Below are positions 23,095-35,147 of a DNA stretch of 64,000 nucleotides, piece after piece. The number at the start of each line of letters is the position of its first letter. Position 1 is the first letter of the stretch. Position numbers and translations under genes: made by a program. Location of the stretch: positions 21,001-85,000 of the forward strand of contig CP038123.1 in NCBI GenBank assembly GCA_004519485.1, in the 5' to 3' direction. Below the pieces are notes generated by a model. The model made no database searches. It saw only the letters and a program-made list of their open reading frames with translations, and was not told the origin of the DNA. Source of the DNA: Nannochloropsis oceanica. Taxonomy: Eukaryota > Sar > Eustigmatophyceae > Eustigmatales > Monodopsidaceae.

Positions 23095-23959
23095 GGAGCT
23101 GTGATTGGGAGGGGAGTAAGGGAAGGAGGGAGGGTAAGTTACTGCTTCTGTGTGTCGAACATGCGGATATCGTCCGTCTCTCCTTTACCTTCCACATATT
23201 TCTCCTTACCTGCGCAAGGCTCCTTCCTCGAGAGCACTGCTGCTTGTGGTGCTGGTGCTGGTGCTGGTGCTGCCGTTGCCGTCCATCTCTTGACTTTATC
23301 CCTTTTTTCCACGCTCTTACAACACCCTCCGTAAAAATGCCTCCTAATTTATTGACTTGTCTTCTCACTGCTTTTGTTACTGCCGCTGCTGCTCCTGCCA
23401 ATCGACCGTCATTCCCCCTTGTGCCTTTTGCTTTCCCTGTAAAATGGACCTTCTACGTCGATGCCCGTGATGATGATGATGATGATGGTGGTGGTGCCGG
23501 TTGCGGGGAGGGAAAAGGGTAAGACCCCGGGCCCCGGTGCGCGAGTCACCTGCAAATGTGTTCGTGTATATATATGTGTGTATGTGCGTAAGGGTAAGGG
23601 ACGTGTGGACGTAAGCTGTGTGATTGTGGGCAGTGGGACGAAGGGAAGAAAAAGCAATTAAGGCGCATCGCTTTTTCTTCTTCCAGCGATCATGGAGGTC
23701 ATGTCTGACAGGAGGGCGCAGCCTGTCCTCGAGTGCATGTCCGCTTTACTTTCTTATCCCCTTGGACACAGAGAGTGGAGTGCCTTTTCGTGCACATTTC
23801 GCTCACGCATTCACTACCTTTATCATGACGCCAACACAGGCACGCCACGACAACAAGAGGGATGGTGGTAGGCATATAACCAGAGCCCCAATCGTCGAAT
23901 TAGCCTCCCCTCCTCTCTCCTGCCCTTCCCCTCCCTTCCTTCCACAAATCGCTGCAACT
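23095..23959. promoter_or_regulatory. Divergent intergenic region (SLC35B1-like / aldo-keto reductase)
   Basis: 865 bp between two divergent start codons. It contains a short ATG/GATGAT repeat at about 23467-23490. No gene is supported. Confidence 0.35.
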
Positions 23960-26084
23960 ATGCAAGGACAAAATCACTATCGACGTGCGCTCCTCCTTCT
24001 CTTAATCGTTGCCAGCGATGCATTCTTCTCCGGCATGAACCACCCCCGCCGATGTTGCCGCACCAGCTGCAGGAGCACCAGCCGAGTCCTTGTATCTCCT
24101 GCCACCTCAAGACGACCTCTCCTACCAAGCGCGGCCATTCGTAACATTGATGGTGGCCTTGGTCTTGATCCATCAATGGAAGATAGTGAAGACGAGGAGG
24201 ATATTGTTGTGCGGTTTTTCACGGATATTGGGGACGATAACGATGATGAGGAAGAGGAGGAGCAGGAAAAACCAAGGTGAGGGCGAAGAGAATTGACAAG
24301 ATAAGGAAGGGTGTGCGTAAACTGATTGAGATTGAGTAGGGCAATTATTTAATCAAGGCAAGTCCCTTCTTGCGTCGCCTGTCACTTATCCCTCCCTCGG
24401 TTTCTCTTCCTTCACAAACAGCGGCCCTCGGGCTTATTTCCAAGACCTCGGCTTAATGGCCGAGGCTGCGGCTGACATGCCCGTGGACTTCCTCACAGAT
24501 CCCGAAAAGGCGTATTACTACTTGGGACGGGAAGAAGGGGGAGGGAGGGAGGGAGGCATGAAGACCTGCAGACTCATCACGGGGACGTGGCAATTGGACG
24601 GGCGGCACGGTTACCACCCGTTTTTCGTGGATGTCAAGGAAACGGTCAGGGATATGGTGAGGAGGGATGGGTATACGACGTTCGACGTGGCTCCTTTCTA
24701 TGGGCAGGTGGAACGGTGGTTGGGGGAGGTGAGGACGAAGATCGAGGACCCCATGGAGCTGGAAGCGTACAAGGTAATTTATATTATTATTTATTTATTT
24801 TTGTTTATTTCATTTTATTATATTTAACTATTTCGTTTTGTTTCTTCATCTTTCGATTTTTTTTTACTTGTTTTTATTTGGGAAGTAAGTGGATGGCGCT
24901 TTCGTTTTTGGGGGCAAGTAAAGCGGTGGTTGGATGAGGTGAGGATAAGGGACCGCCCGGAGCCGAGGGTTCCTCCAGGTACGAGGGATGGAGGGAGGGA
25001 GGAAGGAAGGATTAATTCTCATCTAGCAGCCCCTTCCCTGGCCTCAACGCCATACAACTTCTCTCTCTTTACCTTTCGCGATCGCCTGCGATCGCGTGTC
25101 CTTACGCCCCCCCCTTCGTCTCCCTCCCTCCCTCCCTCTTCCCTCCAGATTTTCACCAAACTATCCTTCCCACCCGACCAAGCCGACTATCGCCTTTGCG
25201 ACGTGGAGGCCGCTGTGGACGCCGCCTTGTTCCGTCTTCGCGCGCCGCAACTGGATCTGATCCAGCTCCACTGGTGGGATTTCGACGACCCTCGCTACCT
25301 CGACGTTTTGTTTCACCTGGAGGAACTCAAGTTGAAAGGGAAAGTAAGACACATCGGCGTCACTAATTTTGGAGCCTCACCGCTACAGAGGGCGATCGAG
25401 AGCGGGGTCAGGATTGTGTCGAACCAAGTGCAATACTCATTGATCGACCAGAGGGTGAGGACGGTGAAGCTCCGGGCGAGGTTGGAAGGAGGGCAGGAGG
25501 AGGAGGAGGCGATGGAGGACGAGGACGGGAAGAAGGACGAGGATGACCCGAGTCGAGGGGCTAGAGCCAGGCCCATGATCTCACTGGCGGATGTGTGCGT
25601 GCGGCAAAACGTCTCCTTGCTCTGTTACGGGACGTTGCTGGGGGGCTTCCTGAGTGAGAGGTGGATAGGGGTCCCTGAACCCGATCCGAGGGCCTTCACC
25701 TCCACGTCCGAGGAGAAATATTGGGAGATTCTGAGGACATGGGGCAGCTGGGAAAATTTCCAAATGTTACTTCTGGAGCTGAGGGCCATAGCGAGGAAGC
25801 ACCGCGCGAGCGTGGCATTGGTGGCTTTGCGGTGGGTGCTGGACCAGCCGGGGGTAGGCTCAGTGATTGTAGGGACGAGGCTCGGGTACATCGATCATTT
25901 AGAAGAGAATAAGAACGTGCTGAAGCTGGCATTGACAGCGCAAGATCGCGAAAACTTGGAGAGGGCGGTGAGGGAGGGAGGGAGGGAGATGGGGGACGTG
26001 GTGGGGGATGTGGGGGTGGAGTATAAACGGGCAGTAATGGAGGTAGAAGAGAAGTATGTGCAAAGGTCTGATAGGGAGTATTGA
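23960..26084 (+). CDS. Plastid-targeted aldo-keto reductase
   Basis: Three exons (23960-24276, 24422-24773, 25149-26084) give 534 aa. The presequence has a hydrophobic core ending in IVASDAFFSG, a plastid-type cleavage site, then an Arg/Ser-rich transit region and a strongly acidic linker. The AKR barrel shows the catalytic tetrad in order: Asp and Tyr in TTFDVAPFYG, Lys in IFTKLSF, His in DLIQLHWWDF. It also has the C-terminal NADPH-site pattern GSVIVGTRLGYIDHLEEN. An acidic insertion of about 30 residues interrupts the barrel after YSLIDQRV. The substrate is unknown. Intron 2 contains a decayed copy of the end of exon 2. Confidence 0.88.
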
Positions 26085-28396
26085 TAGATGATTTCCTTCA
26101 CCTCTTTTCTCTCTCCCTCCTCTATCTTCTTGGATAAAAGGGTTAGGAATATAGGGCAGGATGTTGGAGGTGGAGAGGGAGATTGGTCAGGTGGGAATTC
26201 GTTTCAAGTGAGCGAAAGAGGAGTGACGATGAGCAAAGAGTGGGTGAGGGGGACAAAGTAATGCGGTGGGAGGAGAATCAAAACATCTGTAAGATACACA
26301 AGACGGAAGAAGTGCTTGAAACTCAATGTGAAGGAAAGAAGACACAGGCTCCAAGTTGCTCGTGATGGGCTTCAGGCTGCTCTTGGAAGACATTCGATTG
26401 CACTGCTACTAATTATAAGGTGAGTACAGTAAAAACTTCACGATAGCTGCCTTCATTTCAGTGGCTGTAGCTTCAAGGAATAACTCTCCCACTTTTTATT
26501 TTGCCCGACGAACGCCACGGGCCCATTCTCTAGTCCTAACATATGTGGCCTGTGGCTCGACCTTGTGATGACTCATGATGACACCAATCAAGGCACAAAC
26601 AGGTAAACCTCACCTATGTGGGTCAGGGAAGAGTTCGGAAACGCTCGTAAAGCCTCCCAGCAATTCCTCCTCCCTCTCTCCCCTTCCTCCCCCCCCTCCT
26701 TCCCTAGTGTGTCACGTTGGAAATTGAAATTGAGAACACGCCGCGCATAAGCAGGTCAAATAGACACGTGCAGACTCCATGTACACACGTCTTTACGCTG
26801 TGCTTCTCACAATCACACGAAAAGACACATTCGCCAGACGCGTTGCCTTGCTGCATTGCTTATCATTCTAGAATTTCCGATCTTCTTTCTTTTCATCTTT
26901 TCTTCATCAAATACCCATTACTTGTCCTGCGTTGCTTTAAATACAGACATCAGCGACACTTTCTAGCCATTCTCATTCAGCTGTTCCCCCTTCCCCTTTT
27001 CAACCTACAGAGGATAGTAATAATAAAATAATCTGTGGCTGGCTTTTTGCTGTGCGAAGTCATCCTCGTGCTCTACCTCCTTCACCCCCGTCTCCTCCTC
27101 CTCCGTACTATCCTCTTCCGCCTTGTCTTCCTCTCCATGGTCATGCACATTCCCTTTTCCTCGTCCACACCTTGCCCTCTTTCCCTCTCTCTGAACTAGG
27201 GTCCACATTCCTTTCCCCGTCCATATTCCTTCTCTTTCTTCCACTCCCTCCCACTGCCTTTTTTTTATCATTATCCCCTCTTTTTTTACACACTCACTCT
27301 ATTTCACAACACATTCGTCCCCTTCTCTTCTCGTTCTCTCCCTTACAACATGACTTTGTTTTCCTTTCTCTACGCCCACACTGCCTCCCTCCCTTTTATC
27401 CCTCCCCCTCTCGCCCCTATCAAAGAGTCGAAATAGGCGATGAAGGAGGTAACTCTACCACACCCACATGTGGATAATTTAACAAACTTCCTACCGGACA
27501 GCGGATATCCCGAGATTTGGCAGTGTGTACATCGAGATTTGGATCGAAGAAAATTGGGACGAAAAGTCAGTCTCGAACCGCGGCCCAAGGGAGTGTGAAT
27601 CGAAATTTTGGACCCAAGAAAGTGATGTTGGGACACAAGTCTCGAATCCCCGCCCAAATGAAAAGGGGAGTGTGTGGCAATTCGGGCCGAAGGATATGGC
27701 TTCGGGACACAAGTCTTAATTCGCGGCCTAACATTAATTAGAAATTACTTGGGAACGCCAAATGCACAACACGGAGGTAAAAGACACACCAAGTCACGTA
27801 TTGAAATATGTAAACCTAAATCTTTTTTATCTTTTGTGCGACAGGTCAAGTGGCGGGGTAGTGCTTAGGAAAAACACAAAGGTGAAAATCGTAAATATTT
27901 TGGTATGTGCCCGTTGCAGGGGTTGTCGCGATTCGCCAGATTTCAACGCTACTGTTGCGTGCATCTTGAGATATTATATTTCTTTTTTATACAATAAGAC
28001 GCGTGATCGCGAGCTTGGGGGTGAATTAATCGCGGGCGCGGCGTGCTCATTTTCAGTTAAGCGACACGAACGCGCGGTCGGCGGGGGAGATGAACGGCGA
28101 TCATGATGCTTCTTATTCACTGCTTTTAGTAAGTGTATACTAGTCTCTTGCTATTTAAGCCAGAGTATGTTTCGATTCACTATCAGGATGATGTGCTGCT
28201 CGTGTGTCTATGCGCTGCATGTCGTGGTTTGAGGCTGCCTGTGCGTTTTATGCATTGCCCCTCGACCACCACTCGCTGTATTCGTCGCTCATGATCATCC
28301 CCCCCACACCGCCTCCTCCAAAACCATGCGATACACAGGCCGCACGCACACAACCGCAACACCGACGTCCCACACACGCACACCACGACGGTATCG
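26085..28396. other. Gene-poor 2.3 kb region with degenerate tandem repeats
   Basis: No gene is supported on either strand. It contains a three-unit degenerate tandem repeat at about 27508-27735 and a 20-bp sequence at 27890-27909 that recurs at 37230-37249. The 27940-28100 stretch is rich in CGCG and GATCGC words. Confidence 0.5.
27508..27735. repeat. Three degenerate tandem repeats of about 70-75 bp
   Basis: Three consecutive units share the order GTGTG...TCG-AATTTGG...GG-ACACAAGTC...AATYCSCGGCC. The second and third units share GGGACACAAGTCT exactly. Between units the ends read CCGCGGCCCAA, CCCGCCCAAA and GCGGCCTAAC. Stop codons interrupt the frames, so it does not look coding. Confidence 0.6.
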
Positions 28397-30895
28397 ATGT
28401 CGGCCTCTACCTTCCGCCTCCGCGCGCCCGGGGAGAGCTACCAGACGCGCAAGGTCGCTTTGGCCGCCGCTTTGGCAGGCGTCGAACTCACAACAAGCCT
28501 TCAAGAAGACCCCGCAGCCCTTGCCCAACTGGTCCCGCATGGCAAGTCTTTGATTCTTGAAGTGCGATCTACATCATCATCACCATTGTTTCTTGCCCGG
28601 AGCAATGCAGCCTTGCGTTTCCTGGCGGAGAATGCACCGGCCGCGGGCTTGTACGGCGAGACCCTGTATGAAGCTGGCCTAGTGGATCAATGGCTGGACT
28701 TCTCGTTCAATAGTCTTGAGGTCCCTGCGACGGTGCTGCGCTTACCTACGGCGGCCCAGGGATCTGTGTCGGATGCCGTGAAGGAGACGGCCCGACGGGA
28801 AATTTTGGGGGCAGTGGGTGTGCTTGACAAGGCGTTGGGAACAGCGACGTTTTTGGCCGGGGATAAGTTGAGCTTGGCGGACGTGGCCATATTTTGTTCC
28901 TTACACGATTTGCTGGTCAGAGGAAACGAGGGCGGGGTACCTACAGTTGTTGTTGATCGTTTTCCCGGGGTGTGGCGCTGGTTTTTGACCTTGTTACACC
29001 AGCCATTGTTTCAGAAGGTGGCCGCGCCTAATGCGGCTGCTACAATCAAGGCCTTCGAGGCGAGGCTACCTAAGGTGGGCTCGTCAAAAACTGGGGGTGG
29101 GAATGGAGCCAAACACAGCAGCATTGAAGCAGGGGATGACAAGAAGAGGGGTAGAGCAGCTGCTGGCGCTGGTGCAGTCGCGGCCAAGGCGGCGTGTTCG
29201 AACACCACAGGCAGCAGCAGCAGCAGTACAGGCGCCAGCAGACCTCCTCTCGTCCTAAAGGATGGTCCCGCTTCCTCTTTATTCCGGCGTGGTCGAACTG
29301 TCATCAAAGAGATTCTGGTGGAGGTTGGGGGGGGGGTAGCAGTAGGAAAGATCGTGACAATCAAGGGGTGGGCGCGCACGATCCGCGAAGCCAACAAGGG
29401 AGCCTTGCTCTTTATCGAGTTGAATGATGGCTCGACGGCCATGTCGATGCAGGCGGTATTGGAGGTGGAGAAGACGGAGGGGTTCGAGTTTGCTACTCCT
29501 GCGAACTGTGGGGGTGTGGGCGCATCGTTCGAGATAACAGGGATGCTGGTCAAGAGCCCGGCGAAAGGACAAGAGATGGAATTGCATGCCACGCAGGTGG
29601 TGGTGTTGGGCAAGGTATATGGAGGGGACAATGGGGAGATAGGGGGAAAGCTTTACCCTTTGAGTAAGAAGGCCCACTCGATGGAGTTCTTGAGAGCGAA
29701 CGCCCATTTGCGCGCCCGGACCCGAGTGACAAGTAGTGTGATGCGCGTGCGTCATGCCATGGCCTATGCGACTCACAAATTTTTCAATGACCGCGGGTTT
29801 AAGTATGTGCATACACCATTGATCACGGGGGCAGATTGCGAGGGGGCGGGGGAGATGTTCACCGTCACGACGCTTTTGCCGGACAAAGGGTCTCCGAAGC
29901 TCCCGACCTTGCCAGACGGCTCTATTGATTTTTCGAAAGATTTCTTTGGGAAACGGACGAGCTTAACGGTCTCGGGGCAGTTGAATGTGGAAACATATGC
30001 ATGCGGTTTATCGGATGTGTATACGTTTGGGCCGACGTTCCGAGCGGAGAATTCGCATACGACGAGGCACTTAGCAGAGTTCTGGATGATCGAGCCTGAG
30101 ATAGCCTTTGCCGATTTGGACATGGACATGGCCTTGGCGGAGGATTACTTAAAGTATTGTGTGTGGTACGCACTCACGCACAACGAGGACGACTTGGTCT
30201 TGCTGGAGAAAGTCCCGGGGGGGGAGATGGGCTTGAGGGACCGACTGAGGAATGTGCTCGAGAATCCGTTTGTCCGCATCACATATACAGAGGCAGTGGC
30301 GATTCTGGAGAAAGACTTGGCGTCGAAGAAGGTGAGCGGACGGAATGGGAGTGGGCATTAAAAGATGTTGCTGGTGCCCTACCCCCAAACCCAAAAAATA
30401 TATACCGACACTCCTAACTCACCTTAATCCAATTGCTATCAATATCACACACCCACTCTTGCCCAGGTCAAGTTCGAAGTGAAGCCCGAGTGGGGCTGCG
30501 ACTTGGGGAGTGAGCACGAGCGGTACCTGACGGAACAAGTATACCGGCGACCGGTGATCGTCACCAACTACCCCAAGGATATCAAGGCCTTTTACATGCG
30601 CTTGGACGAGGGGGGAAAGACGGTGTCAGCCATGGACATCCTGGTGCCCAAGATTGGCGAGATCATAGGTGGGTCCCAGCGTGAAGAGCGCTTGGACGTG
30701 CTGAAGGCACGGTGCCTCGAGATGGGGCTGGAGGAGGAGGCGTTGTGGTGGTACTTGGAGTTGAGGAAGTATGGCTCGCATAAACACGCGGGTTTTGGGT
30801 TGGGCTTTGAGCGTTTGATTTTATTTGTAACGGGTCTAGAGAATATCCGAGATGTGATTCCGTTCCCGCGTTTCCCGGCGCACGCCGAGTTTTGA
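28397..30895 (+). CDS. NARS: Asparaginyl-tRNA synthetase with N-terminal GST-like domain
   Basis: Charges tRNA-Asn with asparagine (EC 6.1.1.22). Two exons (28397-30331, 30467-30895) give 787 aa. Residues about 1-215 resemble a GST fold; the C-terminal GST hallmark [15 protein letters not shown] is clear. A basic/Ala/Ser linker follows. An anticodon-binding OB fold ([20 protein letters not shown]) lies at about 310-420. The class II core starts near residue 430: motif 2 region [21 protein letters not shown] and motif 3 [15 protein letters not shown], ending [13 protein letters not shown], typical of AsnRS rather than AspRS. No targeting peptide is evident, so it is probably the cytosolic enzyme. 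The GST-like part may dock it to other translation factors. Confidence 0.93.
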
Positions 30896-31823
30896 AAAGG
30901 AGGGAGCGTTAGAGCCAAAGGTAGAAGAGGGGGTAAAGTGACGGGAGGAAAAAATGATGGGAGTGATCCAAGTGTTGCCTGTCAAGCTTTTCCTTTCTTG
31001 GATGTTTGCCTTCCCTTTACTTTCACCCGTGGTGTAGGCGCGCGCCACACGCGTACCACCAAGCAAGGCGGGAGGGGAAATATTTTTTTAATATATATTT
31101 TAAGCAACAGCAGGAGTAAAAAAGCAGTGGCCTGATGCACCAGAGTATGTTGTGATGACTCTTTTTTCTCTTTCCATCTTCAGCCACCATTTTCTGTCGC
31201 TTGACCATCTCCTTTATCGGCTTGGTCGTCCTCGCCCCTCGCGTCAAAAACGAGCGAGAATGAATGACACGCGCTAGGGAGGAGCGGTAATGGAGGTTGC
31301 CTGTTTCCTCCTGCTCCTTAAGCTGTCGCTGCTGCTGCTGTCCCTGCTGCTGCAATTGCTGCTGCCACTGATGTTATTTACATACAAGACTCACATAATC
31401 ATCCCCAAGTTAATACCGAGCCTGTGTTGCTCTCGTGTCCTCTCTACTTCTTCATTGTTTAGCTTGTCCGTAACCATCTTCTTCCTCTTCATCTCTCTCT
31501 GTGTCTCTCATCTATCTCTCTCTTTGTCGTTCTCTCTTTGCCTTTGCTCTAAAATATTTACGTGCTCCTCCCTCTCCCTGCTAGCCCTCACTGAATTAGC
31601 TCCCTCACTCATCCAACCACGCTGACAAGCTTCTCCACTACGAGAGGAAAGAGTAAAAGCGTGCGTTGCCTTCACATGGACCACGCGATGCTGTTCCATC
31701 CTATTCCCTTTCCCTCCCTCTTTCCCTCCCGCCCTCCCTCCCTCCCAACACCCACACAACGGAGGAATGAGCAGCGACCCATCCCGCGGCAGCACGTCTT
31801 CTCCTCCTTTTCGCGTCCTTTTC
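30896..31823. other. Convergent 3' region (AsnRS / UBE2S-like)
   Basis: No gene is supported. Contains AT-rich segments around 31080-31110 and pyrimidine-rich DNA. Confidence 0.4.
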
Positions 31824-33278
31824 CTAGAGTCGCTTTAATCCCTTCTTCTTCAATCGCTTGTCAACTGACAGGGCCGTCTCCTTTTGGTTAGGATGCACTT
31901 TTCTCTTCGTCAGGCCCACGACGTTGGGAGACCCCAGCACTCCCGCCCCCCCCTCCCTCGCCCCCTCCCTCGCCCCCTCCTTCGCCCCGTTCCTCCCTTC
32001 CTTCCCCTCCCCCTCTTCCTTCTTCGCTGTGCCTGCAGGTAGCTTCCCCTCTTTCTCCACACTGCTCTTGCTGCTACTCCTGCTGGTGCTGCTGTTTCTG
32101 TTGCTACTCTTCCGGAGGGCGTGGACCGTGGTGAGGAGCCGAGCGCGCTTGGCGTAGTCGTCGTAAGATGTCATGAACTGCTTGCCAGCTTCGTCGTTGA
32201 GAGAGCTCTCGGGAAAGGGTACGATTAGGAGACAGCGTATCACCTTTGGGAGGGAGAGAGGGAGGGAGGAAGGGAGGGGTTCATTAAACATTTCGAATTC
32301 ATGTCATCACGCTTGAGGCAAGGGCCAGACTAGTGCTTGTGTGCCACTTTCTAAGATCGTGGGAGAAACATTCCTTCTCAGTGCATGCATAAACAGAGGG
32401 AGAAAGGAGGGGAGGGAGGGAGCAAGGGAGGGAGAGAGTGTAAGGCGTGCCGGCTTACCTGCAGGACATGGGCCAAGGTGGTGGTGGGGGTCCAGTCTCT
32501 CTTCAACGTATTCACGCAAATGTCGCCCGTGCTGCTAACGTTCGGGTGGTAAATCTTAGTGAGAAAAAAGCCGCGAGGAGGAGAATTGGGGAAGTCTTGG
32601 CTGAGGACGAGCTTCACGTGGAAGCTGCCCTCTACGTAAGGGGTGTCCTCTGGGAGGGGCCGGGGGAGGGAGGGAGGGAGGGAGGGAGGAAGGATAAGAG
32701 GAGCAGCGGGTGGATTGGTTCAAGCAACGCACACAATGTGACGTATAAAGAATAATGTGAGGGCTCAACCTTGGTAAAGGAAAGGACAACGAAAGAGCAG
32801 AGGAGGACGGGAGAAAAGAGGGAGGGAGGGACAGCGACAACAGCACGTACCAGGCCCATCAATCTCGGCGTGAATCTCCGCAATATTGTCGCAGTTGTTT
32901 TGCATGAGTCGAATGCCTGTTTAAAATTTATTGTGTGCGTCAGAGAGGGAAGCATAAGATGTTTGTGGAGAGAGTGGGGGAGGGGGAGAGGGACGTAGTC
33001 CTTCTGGATTCACGTGGAATGTCACGAGCCGCCGAACCACACTGCTCGACAGGAAATATGCAGATCTCCCCATTTGCGCCTTGTCTTTGCTTCACCTGTC
33101 CCCCGACCCTGCTTTCATGTCTCTTCTCTTCCCTCCTTATCGCCTTGGTTGAGGGCTAATGATATCCCCACCTGGAAATATACCGGGACTTACCAGGCGT
33201 GGGCTTGCGGACTAGGTCTTGGATCTCTCGGGCTACCCGCGTAATGACTTGGGGGGACAGATTCTCGTACGACGACAT
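31824..33278 (-). CDS. UBE2S: UBE2S-like ubiquitin-conjugating enzyme E2
   Basis: E2 of the UBE2S (E2-EPF) type, which in animals extends K11-linked ubiquitin chains with the APC/C. Exons 33278-33194, 32916-32851, 32649-32459 and 32243-31824 give 253 aa. The UBC fold is close to UBE2S: a GTPY-like turn ([14 protein letters not shown]), [19 protein letters not shown], the active-site cysteine in [14 protein letters not shown], and [18 protein letters not shown] charged Lys/Glu/Ser extension of about 100 residues ends in KKKGLKRL, the equivalent of the C-terminal LRRL motif by which UBE2S docks on the APC/C. This supports orthology rather than a generic E2. Confidence 0.9.
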
Positions 33279-34407
33279 GCTAACGGGGGTGTGGTGGTCG
33301 CGCCGGCAGTGTGAGTGGTGGTGTGGAACCTCTGAACTGATTTGTCACGCTTGCTCCCGAGTCAACAACAACCAGGGGGTTGGAACGTGTCACGGGGGCT
33401 GAAGGAGACCGTGCTGGGATGACGTGGCCGTGCAGCGGACAAAAATAAAGTCCTGTGGAAGGATAAGGTGAAGGATAGAGTGGATTGAATATATATATTT
33501 TGTGGACAGGTAGGAAAGCCAGTGCAAGTTGCCGGCCCCGAGGCAAAAAATTACACGCGGCGACATTGACAATGATGTGTTTTGAAAAAATGGCAGGCCG
33601 CTGCGCCTCATGACACACCGAGTACGTTGACGAGACAAGCTCCTCGAGTTCCAAATCTATGGCTTTGGATGGGGATGGCCCGAATAGCTAGCTAGACATG
33701 GGGCATGTATTATAGCTCCCTCCTGGTGTTTCTCGCCTTGTCTCTCGCCAATAAACGGCGAGGCCTTGCAGCTGATCGAAGCAAGTTGCTTCCCTGTATG
33801 CCATACCTTGCGTTTGCATCTAAGGTGCTAGCGTGCAGGTGGCTCACGCCGTGGAAAACAACGAGACTTTTCCATCTTCTCGTGCATAATGTTGTGCTTT
33901 GGAGCGTTGGCTTTTTTCGACACCACACACAGCAAATCAAGAATTGCCGCATGCATCCCTTGTGCCTTCCGCCCCATCGCACCAGACCCTTCGATCCTCA
34001 TGGACTATAACCCACTGCATTTTCTTCTTCGAAGGGGAAATCATTAAGCCCCCAATGCTGGCGCTGAGGCACCAAGACTAAAGGCACATGACCGAGGGAC
34101 GGGCCAGCACTTTCCTTTTTCTTCCGCTCCACAAACGACGCCTGTCCCCCTTGCCCATGCCTCCAGAGATGGAGGATGCCCGGTTTCTGTTGCGCCATAT
34201 TTGGAGCATGTCGTCCCTCTTGGGACTTGGACACGATTTCTTGGGGAACAAACCACACACAACTCAGCTGCATGCAGTCCGCAAAACACACTCCTATGCC
34301 GCGCCTCAAGAACGCACAAGGGCAGACACTTGTCTCATCTCTCCCATCAATTCAGTCTGAACGCACTTCCCTTCATCCATCCCTCCCTTCATATAACACA
34401 GGCAACC
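33279..34407. promoter_or_regulatory. Divergent intergenic region (UBE2S-like / NPF-PH gene)
   Basis: 1.1 kb between two divergent start codons. An AACACAG directly before the plus-strand ATG suggests that the NPF/PH gene has a 5' UTR intron. No other gene is supported. Confidence 0.35.
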
Positions 34408-34704
34408 ATGAACAACCCCTACAGTGATAATCCATTTGATGCCATCTATGCCGCCCCCGTGGCCATCCAGGGCAGCAGCAGCCGGCCCACGAGCCCCTCC
34501 CAGCAGCAGCAGCAAGCCGCTGCCTTAGACGACCTGATCAACCCTTTTGCCGTTCTTGGTATGGAGAACAAGAGCCAGAAATCCCCCACAGCTGTATCGG
34601 GCCCCTACTCCCAGGCTTCGGGTGCAGGGTACACGTCGTCCTGCGCCGCGGGCAGCTCCGCCGCACTCTACTCACCCTCCCATGGGCCTCAGCAACAGCA
34701 ACAT

Positions 34705-34739
<35 letters not shown>

Positions 34740-35101
34740 TTGGGGAATGCCCTCGGCCCAATCGGCCTTCCAGCCCCCCGCACCCATCATCACCTTTCAG
34801 CCGTACTCCCCCTCTGTTAGCCCCGCATTTGGCAGCAGCCCTTCTTCAGCCTACGGTCAAGCAAGCCCTGCTCAAGGCACGTACTCTCCCGCCAGTCCGG
34901 CCTTCAACAGTGGGTTACACACCGGCCGAAGCTCCCCCTTCGCCGCGGTTTCCCCCTTCTCTTCCGACGGCGGGTCGCCCTATGGCAACAACAGCAGCAG
35001 CAACAACAGCAGCAATAACATGCCTAATGTGACCGATGCTGACCTCTCTCTCTTTGCGGGCCCTGTGGTGGCCACTAAGTCTGCCGTAGTCGCTCTGCCC
35101 A

Positions 35102-35147
<46 letters not shown>

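Noticed and set aside
27005-27271. Minus-strand ORF with an acidic Glu-rich C-terminus
   Set aside because: It comes from purine-rich DNA, lacks an ATG-initiated coherent start and has no partner exons or known motif.
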